64,000 nucleotides of DNA from assembly GCA_943736015.1 (NCBI GenBank), contig OX031065.1, positions 26,426,427 to 26,490,426 of the forward strand, given 5' to 3'. A program made the position numbers and the translations under genes. A model generated the notes under the pieces. That model was not told the DNA's origin and did no database searches. It saw only the letters and a list, made by a program, of their open reading frames with translations. The DNA is from Tridacna crocea. Taxonomy: Eukaryota; Mollusca; Bivalvia; Cardiida; Cardiidae. Below are positions 10,803-20,478 of this stretch, in pieces; the first letter of the stretch is position 1, and every line of letters begins with the position of its first letter.

Positions 10803-11097
10803 ATGAATACCTCCGTGGATGTGTACACGATCTGTAATGATTTATTACCAAGGAAAACGTAGATGAACAATATTTATATAACGTTTCAATGTGACCAATC
10901 CATTATCAGATGTTTTATGCTATATCCCAGCACCTGACCATGGAATGTCAAAGTATGTTTGTGGTTATTGCTTCATGTTGCATTATTGTATTCGTAAGCG
11001 GTTTGTAAAACGACATTTTATTGGCTATAAGAAATATGATGTAAAGGGAGATAATAAGCAGCATCCAATAGGGTGCATGTCACGGAAATCTTGAAAT
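10803..11097 (+). pseudogene. MULE-borne ORF remnant, CxxC-type N-terminal domain (second half)
   Basis: ATG at 10803 opens MNTSVDVYTICNDLLPRKT and meets a stop at codon 20. A second frame from about 10888 reads VTNPLSDVLCYIPAPDHGMS, then KYVCGYCFMLHYCI, to the stop ending at 11097. The two parts lie in different frames, so at least one frameshift has occurred. The motif order (C near the start, LxDVL, P, S-x-YVCGxCF) resembles a small zinc-binding domain built from two CxxC pairs. The MULE at 35.6 kb encodes the matching first half (CRVC, LCEVLGRVP). The domain family is not one I can name. It may be the first exon of the autonomous element's protein or a captured host exon. The remnant is not functional as it stands. 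Confidence 0.55.
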
Positions 11098-11166
11098 CGG
11101 GCTCGATCCACCAAGGCAAGATCCACGTCGTCATCGTAACCTTGGTTCGCGAAGATGCCACAGATA

Positions 11167-11406
11167 ATTATTTCCTCTTATCATAATGATGGCTGGTAAG
11201 CAGTACTAGTATTTACTCCGGCACCCATGGGTGTACTATAGTTGTGTTGAACAGGGCTGTAAGTGCAGACACTGAGATACTTTGCCATCATTTAAGCAGT
11301 TATAGTGTAACTGTTGAGGCTTTTTCAATTGCAAAATTTTTGCATATCAATTTTCGATTTACCATATGTATGTACATGCAAAGCCATTAATTTGTATATT
11401 GATGTG
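11167..11406. other. No recognisable feature
   Basis: Short spacer between the MULE duplication and the mariner element. Nothing assigned. Confidence 0.4.
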
Positions 11407-12723
11407 CGTGGGGTGATCAAAAAGATCGTACACTACCATGTTATTTTGAAAACTACTACACGTAGAATTACAAAATTTTGTATAGATGAGCACCAATTAT
11501 CTGGTAACTGGCTCAAGCTTTCAAATGTCATATTCAGGTAGGTAAATAATGACATCATCTTAAGGACGTCATATACCGCATAAGCGGTTTAAAATATCGG
11601 ACGATGTTTAATTTGAGCTGGGAGTAATCATTAAGTTTTCCATCGAACTCGAAAAGTATTCATCGGAAATCAAAAGAGATTTAGAATCAGTTAAAGGGGA
11701 CTCTGTGCTCAAGAAATCTAATATTTGTACATTGATCGGACTGGTTTAGACAAGGGTGCGATACTGTAAAAAATGACCCTGAATCTGGCCGTCCATCAAC
11801 ATCAGAAATAGACAAAAAACCATAAAGGCTGTAGAGCGGCATGTAAAACAGGATCGCCGAGATGCTGTCAGGAAAATAGTTTATACATTTGACCTTTAAT
11901 TTAGAAGTGTCCAGCAGGTTTTGACAGGGAATCTTGGAATGTAGCGTAATTGCACAATGCGGGTTCCTCAGCAACTGACGCCCGAGAAAATTGTGGTTGG
12001 GATCAAAATCTTTAAAGAAATTTCTGAATGCATTAGGGTAGAGGGGTCAAACCTTACTGATCGTATAGTAATTTGCTATGAAAGATAGGCACACCGTAGC
12101 ACGACTGAATATAAACAACAAAGCAGTGTTTTGAAACATTCAACATCGCCTTCCACTGGTAAAGCTAACCTTTCTAAGTCACTTGGCTAAGTTATCTACA
12201 TCAAGTATCTCTGTTCTCCTGTTTTTCTTCTAAATTATTTTGTATCTATACAAACTACAGTCAATAGTGAGTTTTATGCTCACACTATTCAGATGAATTT
12301 CACATACACGGTATGAAAAACTTTGCCAGAAGTCCTGCAGGGTGACGTTACTTTACAACAAAATAATGCCCTAGCTCTCAGAGCCACACTTGTACTGAAA
12401 ACTTTGCAAAAATTAAACATGGAAAAACTTAGCAATACACCGTATAATTTAGTCCTGACTCCACGTGTCCTCTGACTAAAACCTGTTTTGAAAGATTCTC
12501 TATGTGGCATGCACTACGAGAGCAGAGAGGAGCTACCCCTCGCTAAAACTGGGTCCTTGATGGTAACGCCACGTGACGAGCTCCTGCTCATGGAAATCAA
12601 GAATGAATAAGTGCACAGAACTCAGAGGAGGTTGTTTTCAAAAATAGGGAACAATCCCAAGTTGTTTTTTATAACAATATTCCGATGCCGGCACTGGTCC
12701 ATGTTCTTTCTGATCACCCCTCG
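11407..12723 (+). mobile_element. Full-length but inactive mariner-like element
   Basis: The ends are inverted repeats: CGTGGGGTGATCAAAAAG at 11407-11424 and the complement of CTTTCTGATCACCCCTCG at 12706-12723. TA follows the right end. The left target reads TG, presumably mutated. A length of about 1.32 kb is normal for mariner, and the interior encodes a broken transposase. Confidence 0.85.
11630..12609 (+). pseudogene. Mariner transposase pseudogene
   Basis: Cut-and-paste transposase of the mariner (IS630/Tc1) family, decayed by frameshifts and stops. Blocks in order: NDPESGRPSTSEIDKK (family ...DDPRSGRPST), RRDAVRKIV, VQQVLTGNLGM, CTMRVPQQLTPE (family WVPRxLTPE), EYKQQSSVLKHSTSPSTGKA (family YTPExKQQSxxWxHxxSPxxxK), GTTINSEFYAHT, LQQNNALALRA (family LQDNAPAHRA) and LNMEKLSNTPYNLVLTP (family LNFExLxHPPYSPDLAPSD). 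All three catalytic aspartates are lost: the DETW position reads YER, DNA(P) reads NNA, and the PSD position is replaced. The many stops show that this copy is old. It cannot supply transposase. Confidence 0.9.
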
Positions 12724-12832
12724 TACCTTGAAATTCAGTCTGCTGTTTTCCAATTTGGCCAAAATCCTGCTTGAATATCCCAAAATGAAAGGATAAGACC
12801 CCTTCCCAATTTTTGGAGAAAAAAAAAGCCCC

Positions 12833-13061
12833 TTAACCCATTACCACTCAATGACACCTTTTAATGCCCCTAGGGAAGAAGCCTTTTGAAAACATTGTGG
12901 GAAAAGGAGAAAATGCTAGTAACCAGCATTTTCTCCTTTTCCCACAAAGTTTTCTATCCTATCAAAGCAAAATTGCACCATTTTAGTAACTTAGAAATTG
13001 TTGTCTGCAAATGCTTTCAATTTGGATAGGTCTAAAATTTTGCTGTGTGGTAACGGGTTAA
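12833..13061 (+). repeat. Pal-1 MITE, full length
   Basis: TTAACCCATTACCACTCAAT to TGTGGTAACGGGTTAA. The palindrome is near-perfect, with one core change (GCTAGTAACCAGC). Confidence 0.93.
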
Positions 13062-13199
13062 AGATTTGCTCAATTTATTTTCATCATTATTATCAAAAAA
13101 CCTAAACAAAGAAAATTTAAATGGTTATAATAACATCATTATCTACAAACTATGCTAATTCAGTATGGTCTTTGTGTGCCATTTAAAACTGTTTCATTT

Positions 13200-13289
13200 T
13201 GGACAAGTAAGCTTTTCTGACGGATAAGTAGACTTTTTAGATTTACTTGTCCATGGACAAGAAGAAAATTTCAAGATTTCCACACCTCT
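13200..13289. repeat. Possible hAT-like end fragment
   Basis: GGACAAGTAAGC, ATTTACTTGTCC and the terminal-looking TTCCACACCTCTG resemble hAT subterminal/terminal motifs. The partner end is not seen. Confidence 0.3.
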
Positions 13290-13456
13290 GGCACTAGTCC
13301 GAAATGAAAGCTTTTTTACAGCAGACAAAATTTAATGAAAGGTGGCTCAAATGAAGGGGTTTCTTTATGAAATGCTAGAAAACATTATGGTTAAAGGAAA
13401 GGCTGGGTACATACAATATCTGATAGGCTTCAACTTCAGGATTATTTGATAAAGGC
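13290..13456 (-). repeat. Pal-1 MITE, degenerate
   Basis: CACTAGTCCGAAATGAAAGC, AGAAAACATTATGG and a decayed right end are recognisable. The core is largely gone. Confidence 0.5.
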
Positions 13457-13475
13457 CGTGTCGTTTATCGGATTC

Positions 13476-13920
13476 CTTTTAGAACAAGCCCGATGAAATT
13501 GTTAATCACATGAGTGAACATTTCAGTATCATTCTTCTTTATTTCACTGTAAGAGGTCTTTCAGAAAATAGCTGTGTTGTCTTGGGGCTGTCTTCCACGA
13601 TATTCAGCAATGTCTTACCTCCAGATATCGTGTAGATATTACCCTATCACTGAATGCATTATAAAAAATGTCTGTCACAGATTTAGAATTTGTGTGCCAT
13701 GGCACTTTACTGCACAAGCCATGTGCTTTGCAATGTGGGTGACTTTATCCTGATTTCAACATGTATGACTTCTTTCTGTGGGTTTAAAGATCAGAGGTCG
13801 ACAGCCCTAACCAAGACAGCACAGCAATTTTCTGAAAGACCACTTACAGTGAAATAAAGGAGATTGATATTGAAATGTGCACTCAAGTGATTAACAATTT
13901 CATCAGGCTTGTTCTATAAG
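13476..13920. mobile_element. Foldback element with ~115-bp inverted arms
   Basis: The left arm from 13476 (CTTTTAGAACAAGCC, then GATGAAATTGTTAATCAC, ... TTTATTTCACTGTAAGAGG, ... GTCTTGG) is repeated in inverted form at about 13801-13920 (complement CTTATAGAACAAGCC, then GATGAAATTGTTAATCAC ... CTTTATTTCACTGTAAGTGG ... GCTGTCTTGG). The spacer is about 200 bp with no ORF. The arms are about 90% identical by eye. No target duplication was identified. Confidence 0.8.
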
Positions 13921-15284
13921 GAGAGAGCGTTATCTACCATCACAATGAAAACATCATTTAATGTTTAAATGACGCCAATGACCGAAAAAGCAATTTTGAA
14001 TCAAAATCACTATAAAACCGCAAACTTTAGTGAAAGTTGAATTTAATTATCACACAAAAAACTTACACATTTTATATTTTATATAAATATAGATATATTT
14101 TTCATCTCCTTATCTTTTATTTTAAGCCAAAGTATAAATGTATCAAAGTGTTACCTTACTTTCCAGACACCCTGTACTTAAAGAAGGTAAAAAAAAAAAG
14201 ATCATACAGCTATGCCGAAAAATGGCTGACATTAATTTTGTTTTCATAAAAATTATCTGTGAGGTAAGAAAGGAAAATTACTCTTGATTCATAGGAACGA
14301 TTTGATGTAGTTGAACACATGTGAAAAGTTTTTTTTATATTACTGTAATGTATAACAAATGATCAAACACTAAAAGAATTTTTGTGCACCACTGATGCGC
14401 ACTGGTTTTAAGAATGTGCGTGAATACGAAAAATCTTGGGAGATTTTCATAATCATGCACTTTGGATCAGACACTGAGTACAGAGTAAAGAGGCAAAAAA
14501 AAAACATGAATGATACCAGCTACATTTTTTTGCCTAAGTAAAAAATATACGAAAATCTCAAAACCACAGGAAAATAGAAAAGCCATCTTAAAAAAAAAAC
14601 GTTTTTTGGGGTGATTACAAAAATCAATTTCACTTATTCTGGGATCTAAAATATAAACTTCACCATCATTTTCAGTAATTCAATTAATGCAAAATCAAGC
14701 CAACTCTAGCTCTCCTGCTTTTAGGCATTAGATTTCTGTTTTCTTTCCCTGTAAAAATTATCTCTCTGCTGTCCACTTTGTATTACTCCCAGCAGCTTCG
14801 TAATCATCAGACTTGCCTCCATAAAAACCATTCCTATATCATTTATAATTTGCTAAACATGGAATCACAAACCAAATTAGGAAAGATTATTCACAGTAAT
14901 GGTATTTGTTTCTGCCGACTTATATCAAATCAATTAGCCTGCCTGTAGTTATGTGAGGCTTCAGGGTTCCCAAATGACTCCAAGAAATTAGATTTTGATA
15001 TATTTTTCATCAAAAATGCATATTATGTATTCTGATAATGGCGGCTCTCTGCAATTTGGGACTACCGAATGGAGCCTTGGATCAGTGTAATTGTTTTTGA
15101 GGTCCACTTGCATAAATAATTAGATCTTGTCGTATATAATGATTGGTGACATCATAAATGATCTGTAACCAAGGCAACGTGCTTTGTGTTAATTCTGAAA
15201 TTTGCCCGGCAATATATGCAAATTTTCTGAATCTTGGCGTTTCAAGAGCATTGTTTTAAACAGACCCAATATTTCAGTTCTCAT
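13921..15284. other. Longest repeat-poor stretch; contains an RFX X-box-like site
   Basis: Nothing repetitive is recognised over about 1.36 kb, unusual for this window. A near-symmetric RFX X-box-like motif, GTAACCAAGGCAAC, lies at 15165-15178, close to homeodomain-type words and an inverted CCAAT (GATTGG). No coding frame looks protein-like. It may be conserved regulatory or intronic DNA, which sequence alone cannot prove. Confidence 0.35.
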
Positions 15285-15507
15285 TTAACTCTTTACCAAA
15301 CAACAAATAGTTTACCCTTCCAAATTGAAAGCAGTTGCTGAAAAGATGATAAATTTGATAGTGGTACAAATCAATTACTGTTTTGGTTTTTTTTTTTGAC
15401 AGGGTGGAAAACATTGTTGGAACAGGAGACTGCTAGTTTAGTTTCCAGCATTTTCTTCGATTCAAAAAAGGGTCGTGAAAACACAGGGATGTTTGGTAAA
15501 GGATTAA
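15285..15507 (-). repeat. Pal-1 MITE (first of three sharing TTAA ends)
   Basis: TTAACTCTTTACCAAACAAC to GGTAAAGGATTAA. The core is decayed (GCTAGTTTAGTTTCCAGC). Confidence 0.85.
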
Positions 15508-15728
15508 CTCTTGACCACACAGTCCTGACTTTTGTCCACCAGTAGGAAGAAGCCTTTTTGAAAACATTATTGGAAAAAGCTGTAAATGCTGGTAACCAGC
15601 ATTTCCTCCTTTTCCCACAAAGTTTCCTGCTCCATCATGGACAAAAATTTAATCATTTTTTGCCAATTTTAATCAGTCATCTACAATTGTTTTGACAAGT
15701 CCAAAATATTTTTTTTGTAAAGAGTTAA
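15504..15728 (+). repeat. Pal-1 MITE (second of three sharing TTAA ends)
   Basis: Its first TTAA is also the last TTAA of the preceding copy, in opposite orientation. The core is ATGCTGGTAACCAGCATT and the outer stem is decayed. Confidence 0.85.
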
Positions 15729-15912
15729 CTCTTAATGTGTTTCTATGACTCTAAGGCAGGATGCTTTAGATAACCAAGTCTTAGCAAGCATTATCTATTC
15801 TCAATTTTCTTTTTCTACCCTTTCAAAGACAAATTGAGCAAATGATGCATTCATAACAATGCTTTACATTTGGAAAAAGTCGAACATTTTTTCATTTGGT
15901 AAAAACTTTAAA
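15725..15912 (+). repeat. Pal-1 MITE, degenerate (third of three)
   Basis: Shares TTAA with the previous copy and ends TTTGGTAAAAACTTTAA. The interior is strongly diverged. Confidence 0.6.
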
Positions 15913-16206
15913 ACTTTAACCTGCAGAGTTCCTTATAAGCTAATCTGAACATTTTCAGTTGGGACAGAATTACTGTAGAGATATTACTTAAAGTCAAAGC
16001 CTCTATGGTCCATACTATTCACAAAATACTAGCCTGCTCATATCAAAGATCATACTGCATGTACATTATGGATAGTCTGATTGTTATCCTCTTTGCTGAC
16101 AGAAGGAAACTAAGGGGTAATGAAAGAATTCCATCAATATTCTAAAATGCAAATCCCACTTGCAGCATGAAAGCATCATTCAAAATAATGATGAGAGTCA
16201 AAAACT

Positions 16207-16434
16207 TTAACCCTTTCCCAAACAAGCCCTGGTTTTTACGTGTCTGCAGTAAAAGTCTTTTGAAAACACTGTGGCAAAAGGAGAAATTGCTCGTAACGAG
16301 CAATTTCTCCTTTTCCCACCGTGTTTTCTACCCTTTTTGAGAACTTTCTGGCATTTTCTCCAAATCTAAAATTGTCGTCTGCAAACTCTTTTGGTTTGGA
16401 AGAGTCCAAAATTTGTCGTTTGGGAAAGGGTTAA
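16207..16434 (+). repeat. Pal-1 MITE, subfamily B
   Basis: Ends TTAACCCTTTCCCAAACAAG and GTTTGGGAAAGGGTTAA. The core is AATTGCTCGTAACGAGCAATT, so the loop-proximal stem differs from subfamily A on both sides and is still self-complementary. Confidence 0.93.
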
Positions 16435-16483
16435 TGCAACAACATGAATATGGATAATTGCTCTACGAGCTTCTTAATCAACC

Positions 16484-16688
16484 CTTTTACTCTTCACCAC
16501 AAATACAATTTTGGACTAGTCCAAACTGAAAAGATTAGCAGACAACAAAATATATGCATCTGAAAAATTTAACTTTGTTTTGGGAAAGGTGTAAAACTGT
16601 TACCAGCATTTTCTCCTTTTCCAACAATGTTTCTAAGAGGCTTCTTTCTAAGGTTCATTAAAAGCCAGGATTATATGGTAAAGGATTA
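16484..16688 (-). repeat. Pal-1 MITE lacking its left core arm
   Basis: GGTGTAAAACTGTTACCAGC: the left stem half is deleted exactly up to the dyad. The right stem half is intact. Confidence 0.8.
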
Positions 16689-16770
16689 GCTCTTTAATAC
16701 CACACAATCCTGAGTTATAAAAGGCCCTAGGAAAAAAGACCTTTGAAAACAATGTAGGAAAAGCTGAAAA
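16685..16770 (+). repeat. Pal-1 left-arm fragment
   Basis: CTCTTTAATACCACACAATCC through GAAAACAATGTAGGAAAAGC. It shares its boundary with the preceding copy and stops inside the first stem half. Confidence 0.65.
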
Positions 16771-17059
16771 CAACCCTGGAGCAGAAGCCTTTCTTAAAAC
16801 ATAGATTGGACTTGTCAGTCTTCTTAAGGCCAAATCTGTTGGGAGTTTACCACCTGTTGGTTTGGTTTTCTTTCAATATTACCGGTATTTACAGTTACGG
16901 CTCTTTTCATGGTTTGATCGCTAAAGACAAAATATCGCAAATACACACTGCATAACTTAGATACCAGCATATCATGCATTTTTGGCTATAAGAAAACATA
17001 TGCAGCACACTGCGTTGTATTTGTCGATCGATAATTATGGAGACTGCAGTTATAAACAA

Positions 17060-17369
17060 GATCTTCAAAATTTCCCCAATAAAACGCCCTGTAAAACATT
17101 AGACACATGAGACAGGTTAGCTCCTAGGTCTTATGGTAAGTCCTAAGAAAATTTATCGAGTTTTCACTATAAAAGCCAATGTAAAACTTATGACCCCTGC
17201 AGTTGGGCCAAACTTGACCCCCAAAGAAATAATTTGGGTCCTCTTGGTAGAGGTCCACAAGATATAGATAAAACACACAAAATTTGGTAGCCCTAGGCCT
17301 TATGGCTATGTACAAGCAGATTTTTAAAGTTTCCCTACAGAAGCCCATGTAAAACTCGTGACCCCAGGG
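17060..17369 (+). repeat. ~165-bp tandem array, part 1
   Basis: Units contain AAAAGCCAATGTAAAACTT, GACCCCnnnGGGCC, GGTAGAGGTCCAC and GGTAGCCCTAGGCCTTATGG. CCTAGG landmarks lie near 17123 and 17291 (168 bp apart). The array is interrupted at 17369 by a hAT-like element and resumes at 20479. Confidence 0.8.
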
Positions 17370-17709
17370 CAGGGATGTAAAATTACACACGTCCGCTCAT
17401 ATTGACCAGTAACATTGGCTTTGGGCGAGTAGAAAAAATGAAAAGTACTGATAGTTAGGGCTCCGTATCGGTCAGTTCGATCGATACGATATTTGTATCG
17501 ATACAAAATGATCGATATTCGATATATCATATGATATTTCAATTTTCAAGAAAAGACAGAAAAAAATGCGAAAATTGTGTTTGTTCTTTTTTCAGCATAC
17601 CTGAAAAACAAAATACCGCAAATTTAACACTTCTAGGTTGTATTGAAATTTCATAATTATGTAGGCCTAAATTAATATGAATTCTAACTAGATCTACATT
17701 TACTACTCA

Positions 17710-17938
17710 TTAACCCATTACCCAACAATCCCTACTTTTGACGCCTCTGAGAAAGAAGCCTTTAGAAAACATTATGGGAAAAGGAGAAAATGCTGGTAAC
17801 CAGCATTTTCTCCTTTTTCCACAATGTTTTCTACCCTTCACAAAACAAATTTCAAATTTTCAGTCATTTTTATTTTGTCGTCTGCAAATCCTTTTAATTT
17901 GGACAAGCCTAAAATATTGTCGTGTGGTAATGAGTTAA
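17710..17938 (+). repeat. Pal-1 MITE nested in the 1.9-kb hAT element
   Basis: TTAACCCATTACCCAACAAT to TGTGGTAATGAGTTAA, with a near-perfect stem. It sits three transposition layers deep (array, hAT, hAT, Pal-1). Confidence 0.93.
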
Positions 17939-18008
17939 AAAGCTGAAAAGACAGTCTAAGAGGACTCTGATCGGACAATGTCAAGGAGACATTTTGTTGT
18001 GTCATGGT

Positions 18009-18213
18009 CTTACGAACGAAGTCCGTAACAAAGAAACAAATGAATAAATGCATGGCAGAAATAAGGATCGGAGCGGGATTCGAACTCCGAACTCCCGGAC
18101 GCAAAGCCAATACCCTAACCACTGAGCCAAAGAGATATCTCCCTGACGCAGTAGCCAGGTATTGTATTTAAATCGGGAGTATGCCATGCAGGAAGGAGTG
18201 GTCTCCCGTAACA
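18009..18213 (-). repeat. tRNA-derived SINE (family S2), copy 1
   Basis: The minus strand reads GGCTCAGTGGTTAGGGTATT (A box) and GTTCGAATCCCGC (B box), with a short body to TTCGTTCGTAAG. The 205 bp differ from copy 2 by one visible substitution (ACTCCC versus ACTCCT). Confidence 0.8.
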
Positions 18214-18330
18214 CACCCCCTCTTAAAGTCATCATTTATTGATGACTCGAAGCCTTATTAGGCAGGAAGTCCGATTTTGGACAACAAATGGGATTAATGG
18301 CTCAATGGCCAATCCCGGACGAGCCCCCAT

Positions 18331-18535
18331 CTTACGAACGAAGTCCGTAACAAAGAAACAAATGAATAAATGCATGGCAGAAATAAGGATCGGAGCGGGA
18401 TTCGAACTCCGAACTCCTGGACGCAAAGCCAATACCCTAACCACTGAGCCAAAGAGATATCTCCCTGACGCAGTAGCCAGGTATTGTATTTAAATCGGGA
18501 GTATGCCATGCAGGAAGGAGTGGTCTCCCGTAACA
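18331..18535 (-). repeat. tRNA-derived SINE (family S2), copy 2
   Basis: Same 205-bp unit, same orientation, 117 bp away from copy 1. Near identity points to a recent segmental duplication, or to two recent insertions at one spot. Confidence 0.8.
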
Positions 18536-19455
18536 ATGGGTTTCCGTGTTTTTTTTTTTCACCAAACAATTTTTCACGCGTGTTAATTTCTGGATAGGTA
18601 AGCTCACATGATTCGAAATAGATTTCTCAATAAGGATTAGAACTAGCATCAAAACCTGTTATTTTACTCACGATAAACAGATAATGGCCTTTTTTGTCCA
18701 TGTTTTTTCTTACGTGAGGTCTCGCATGTGATTAACATTTGTTATGCAAATCAAGGCTATAAAATGATTTACACAATAATTTACGCAAGTCGGAACACTG
18801 ATTTCAGATAATCTAATGGAAAAAGAGATTTGATTTTCGAGTCACATTTTTCGGCAATATTAAAAGATCGACCAAATAAAATCTTAGAAAGGTTAAAAGG
18901 TCATGGCTTCAATTTTTTTCCATCGCTACCTCTCGATCACATCACGAGATGTTCATTACCTTTCTTTAATCAACTATATTGACCAATTATCAGCGTAAAT
19001 TTGTCTGCAATCTGCTGATTGATGCATAATTTGCAGATTTCAAACAACATGACGGGGTAACAAGAATAGGGGTATTAGCTAATTGTCATCCATTGTGTAA
19101 CGGGTACAGGGCGAGTAATAAAGAATGACGCATTTCGATTGGTTGTAAGTTTCCCAGGTAGCCACACCTACCTCTAGGACTACTCGACTTTAGAGATTAC
19201 CTAAAGTAAACGCGTAATGAATTTCGCCGTTAAAAACAACTAAACTGGGTATTTATATGCTTTACTTTTATTTTCTTTTGATGATCGATATTTTGTTCGA
19301 TACAGAAACGTTCGATCCGATATATCTATCGAACGTAAAATACCGGTTTTCGATATATATCGAGTACCGGTACGGAGCCCTACTGATAGTACTGAAGGCC
19401 AGGAAATTGAGGATACGAAACAATACAAGAGGTCAATTTTAAGTAATACAAACAG
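18536..19455. other. Interior and right arm of nested hAT elements
   Basis: No protein-like frame. The right arm carries the GATCGATATTTTG and CGATATATATCGAG subterminal motifs. Confidence 0.5.
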
Positions 19456-20478
19456 ACAGACAGACTGGGATACAAGCGGATTCCACTAAGCTCCTGGAAT
19501 TCTTGGTTTTAACAGGAAGTTTTGAACTGATACAAGAAAGCACCAGCCAGAAACTAATTAAGCCAGAGCTAGGCATGTGCTCACAGTTATGGGGTGCTTG
19601 ATGATGGCTTAGAATACTTAGTAATTTGTCGTGCTTGTAAACAATCTTGAGCAAGTCAAAACTGAACTATTCAATCGGTGCAATACCAACTTTGGTTATC
19701 TAAATTTTCTGAAAACATGTGTCCTGAATGACGTTATTTTTCACATTTATGAGTTGTCTATTAACAGTAGCATATTTTTCCCCAACATTTATCTTAATCA
19801 AATGAAAAGTTTCTTTATTGTCAATTACGTCGCACAGTAGATTGTATACATGTATTAAAAATGTTTTATCACTATTTTTAATTGCCAAATCAGCTACCTC
19901 TATTTAAATTCCATTGATGACCCACATGAAATTAGTAATCACTTCATGAGAGATTATAGGACCAACATATGATTACAATTAAAAACTGAGTTTAATAAGC
20001 AACTTTTACAGATGATAAATTAAGGTGCTTAAGGGGTAGGGGGGGAGGGGGGAAGAAGGTGGTGTTGTCTGCAAATGCTTGAAATATATGTCTGACTCTT
20101 TTTTTTAAACTCGTTCGGAAGTTAAAATATACGAAAAAAAAAGAATGGTATTGAATAAAGCAGTAAATTTAATTGTAATTTATTTTTATGGTGATTTTCC
20201 CATGACGAATGAGTTAAGTGTACTTTCCCTTGCCCAGAAATAATTTCTGACACTTTCTTTGTCTATTAATGTGCCTGAATTAAATCATTGCTTTGTTTGT
20301 CTCTTTAAAAGAATGAAAACGGCAGTTCACACATCTTTGAGGAAAGGGCATTTATGAAATAAAAATGCTCATTCAAGTCCACAAGATCGGACAAGTGATA
20401 ATGTCATAAGGATGAGTAACATTTGCTACCCACTCATCCTACAGGACAAGTAGACAAAGAAAAATTTTTACATCCCTG

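Larger units (their letters stand above)
10392..11157 (+). mobile_element. MULE-like TIR element with 9-bp TSD (copy M1)
   Basis: The termini are CATCTTCGCAAGCCAAGG and the complement of CCTTGGTTCGCGAAGATG, with further inverted homology inwards (GGATTGAGCTTGATTTCGA against TTGAAATCGGGCTCGATCC). The flanks CCACAAATA (10383-10391) and CCACAGATA (11158-11166) form a 9-bp target duplication with one mismatch, typical of Mutator-like elements. A Pal-1 copy is inserted inside. The interior carries a decayed ORF with a zinc-binding-like motif. The same termini and leader recur at 29.9-30.2 kb, and a more diverged relative lies at 35.6-36.1 kb. Confidence 0.85.
17456..19382. mobile_element. hAT element with 8-bp TSD, nested
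   Basis: Ends are TAGGGCTCCGTATCGG and the complement of CCGGTACGGAGCCCTA. The sequence CTGATAGT lies immediately outside both (17448-17455 and 19383-19390), an exact 8-bp duplication typical of hAT. Subterminal parts at both sides are rich in ATCGATAC/CGATATATC. No ORF resembles transposase, so it is non-autonomous. It carries a Pal-1 copy and two SINEs. Confidence 0.9.
17370..20478. mobile_element. hAT-like element (~3.1 kb) inserted in the tandem array
   Basis: The ends CAGGGATGTAAAATTAC and the complement of AATTTTTACATCCCTG form a terminal inverted repeat. CAGGG precedes and follows, consistent with a 5-bp duplication, although the target resembles the terminus and an 8-bp reading (CAGGGCAG) is also possible. 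Removing element plus duplication brings two CCCTAGG landmarks to 163 bp apart, the array's own period, which supports the boundaries. No transposase ORF is recognised. The interior is largely a second inserted element. A G-rich run lies at 20033-20052. Confidence 0.8.
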
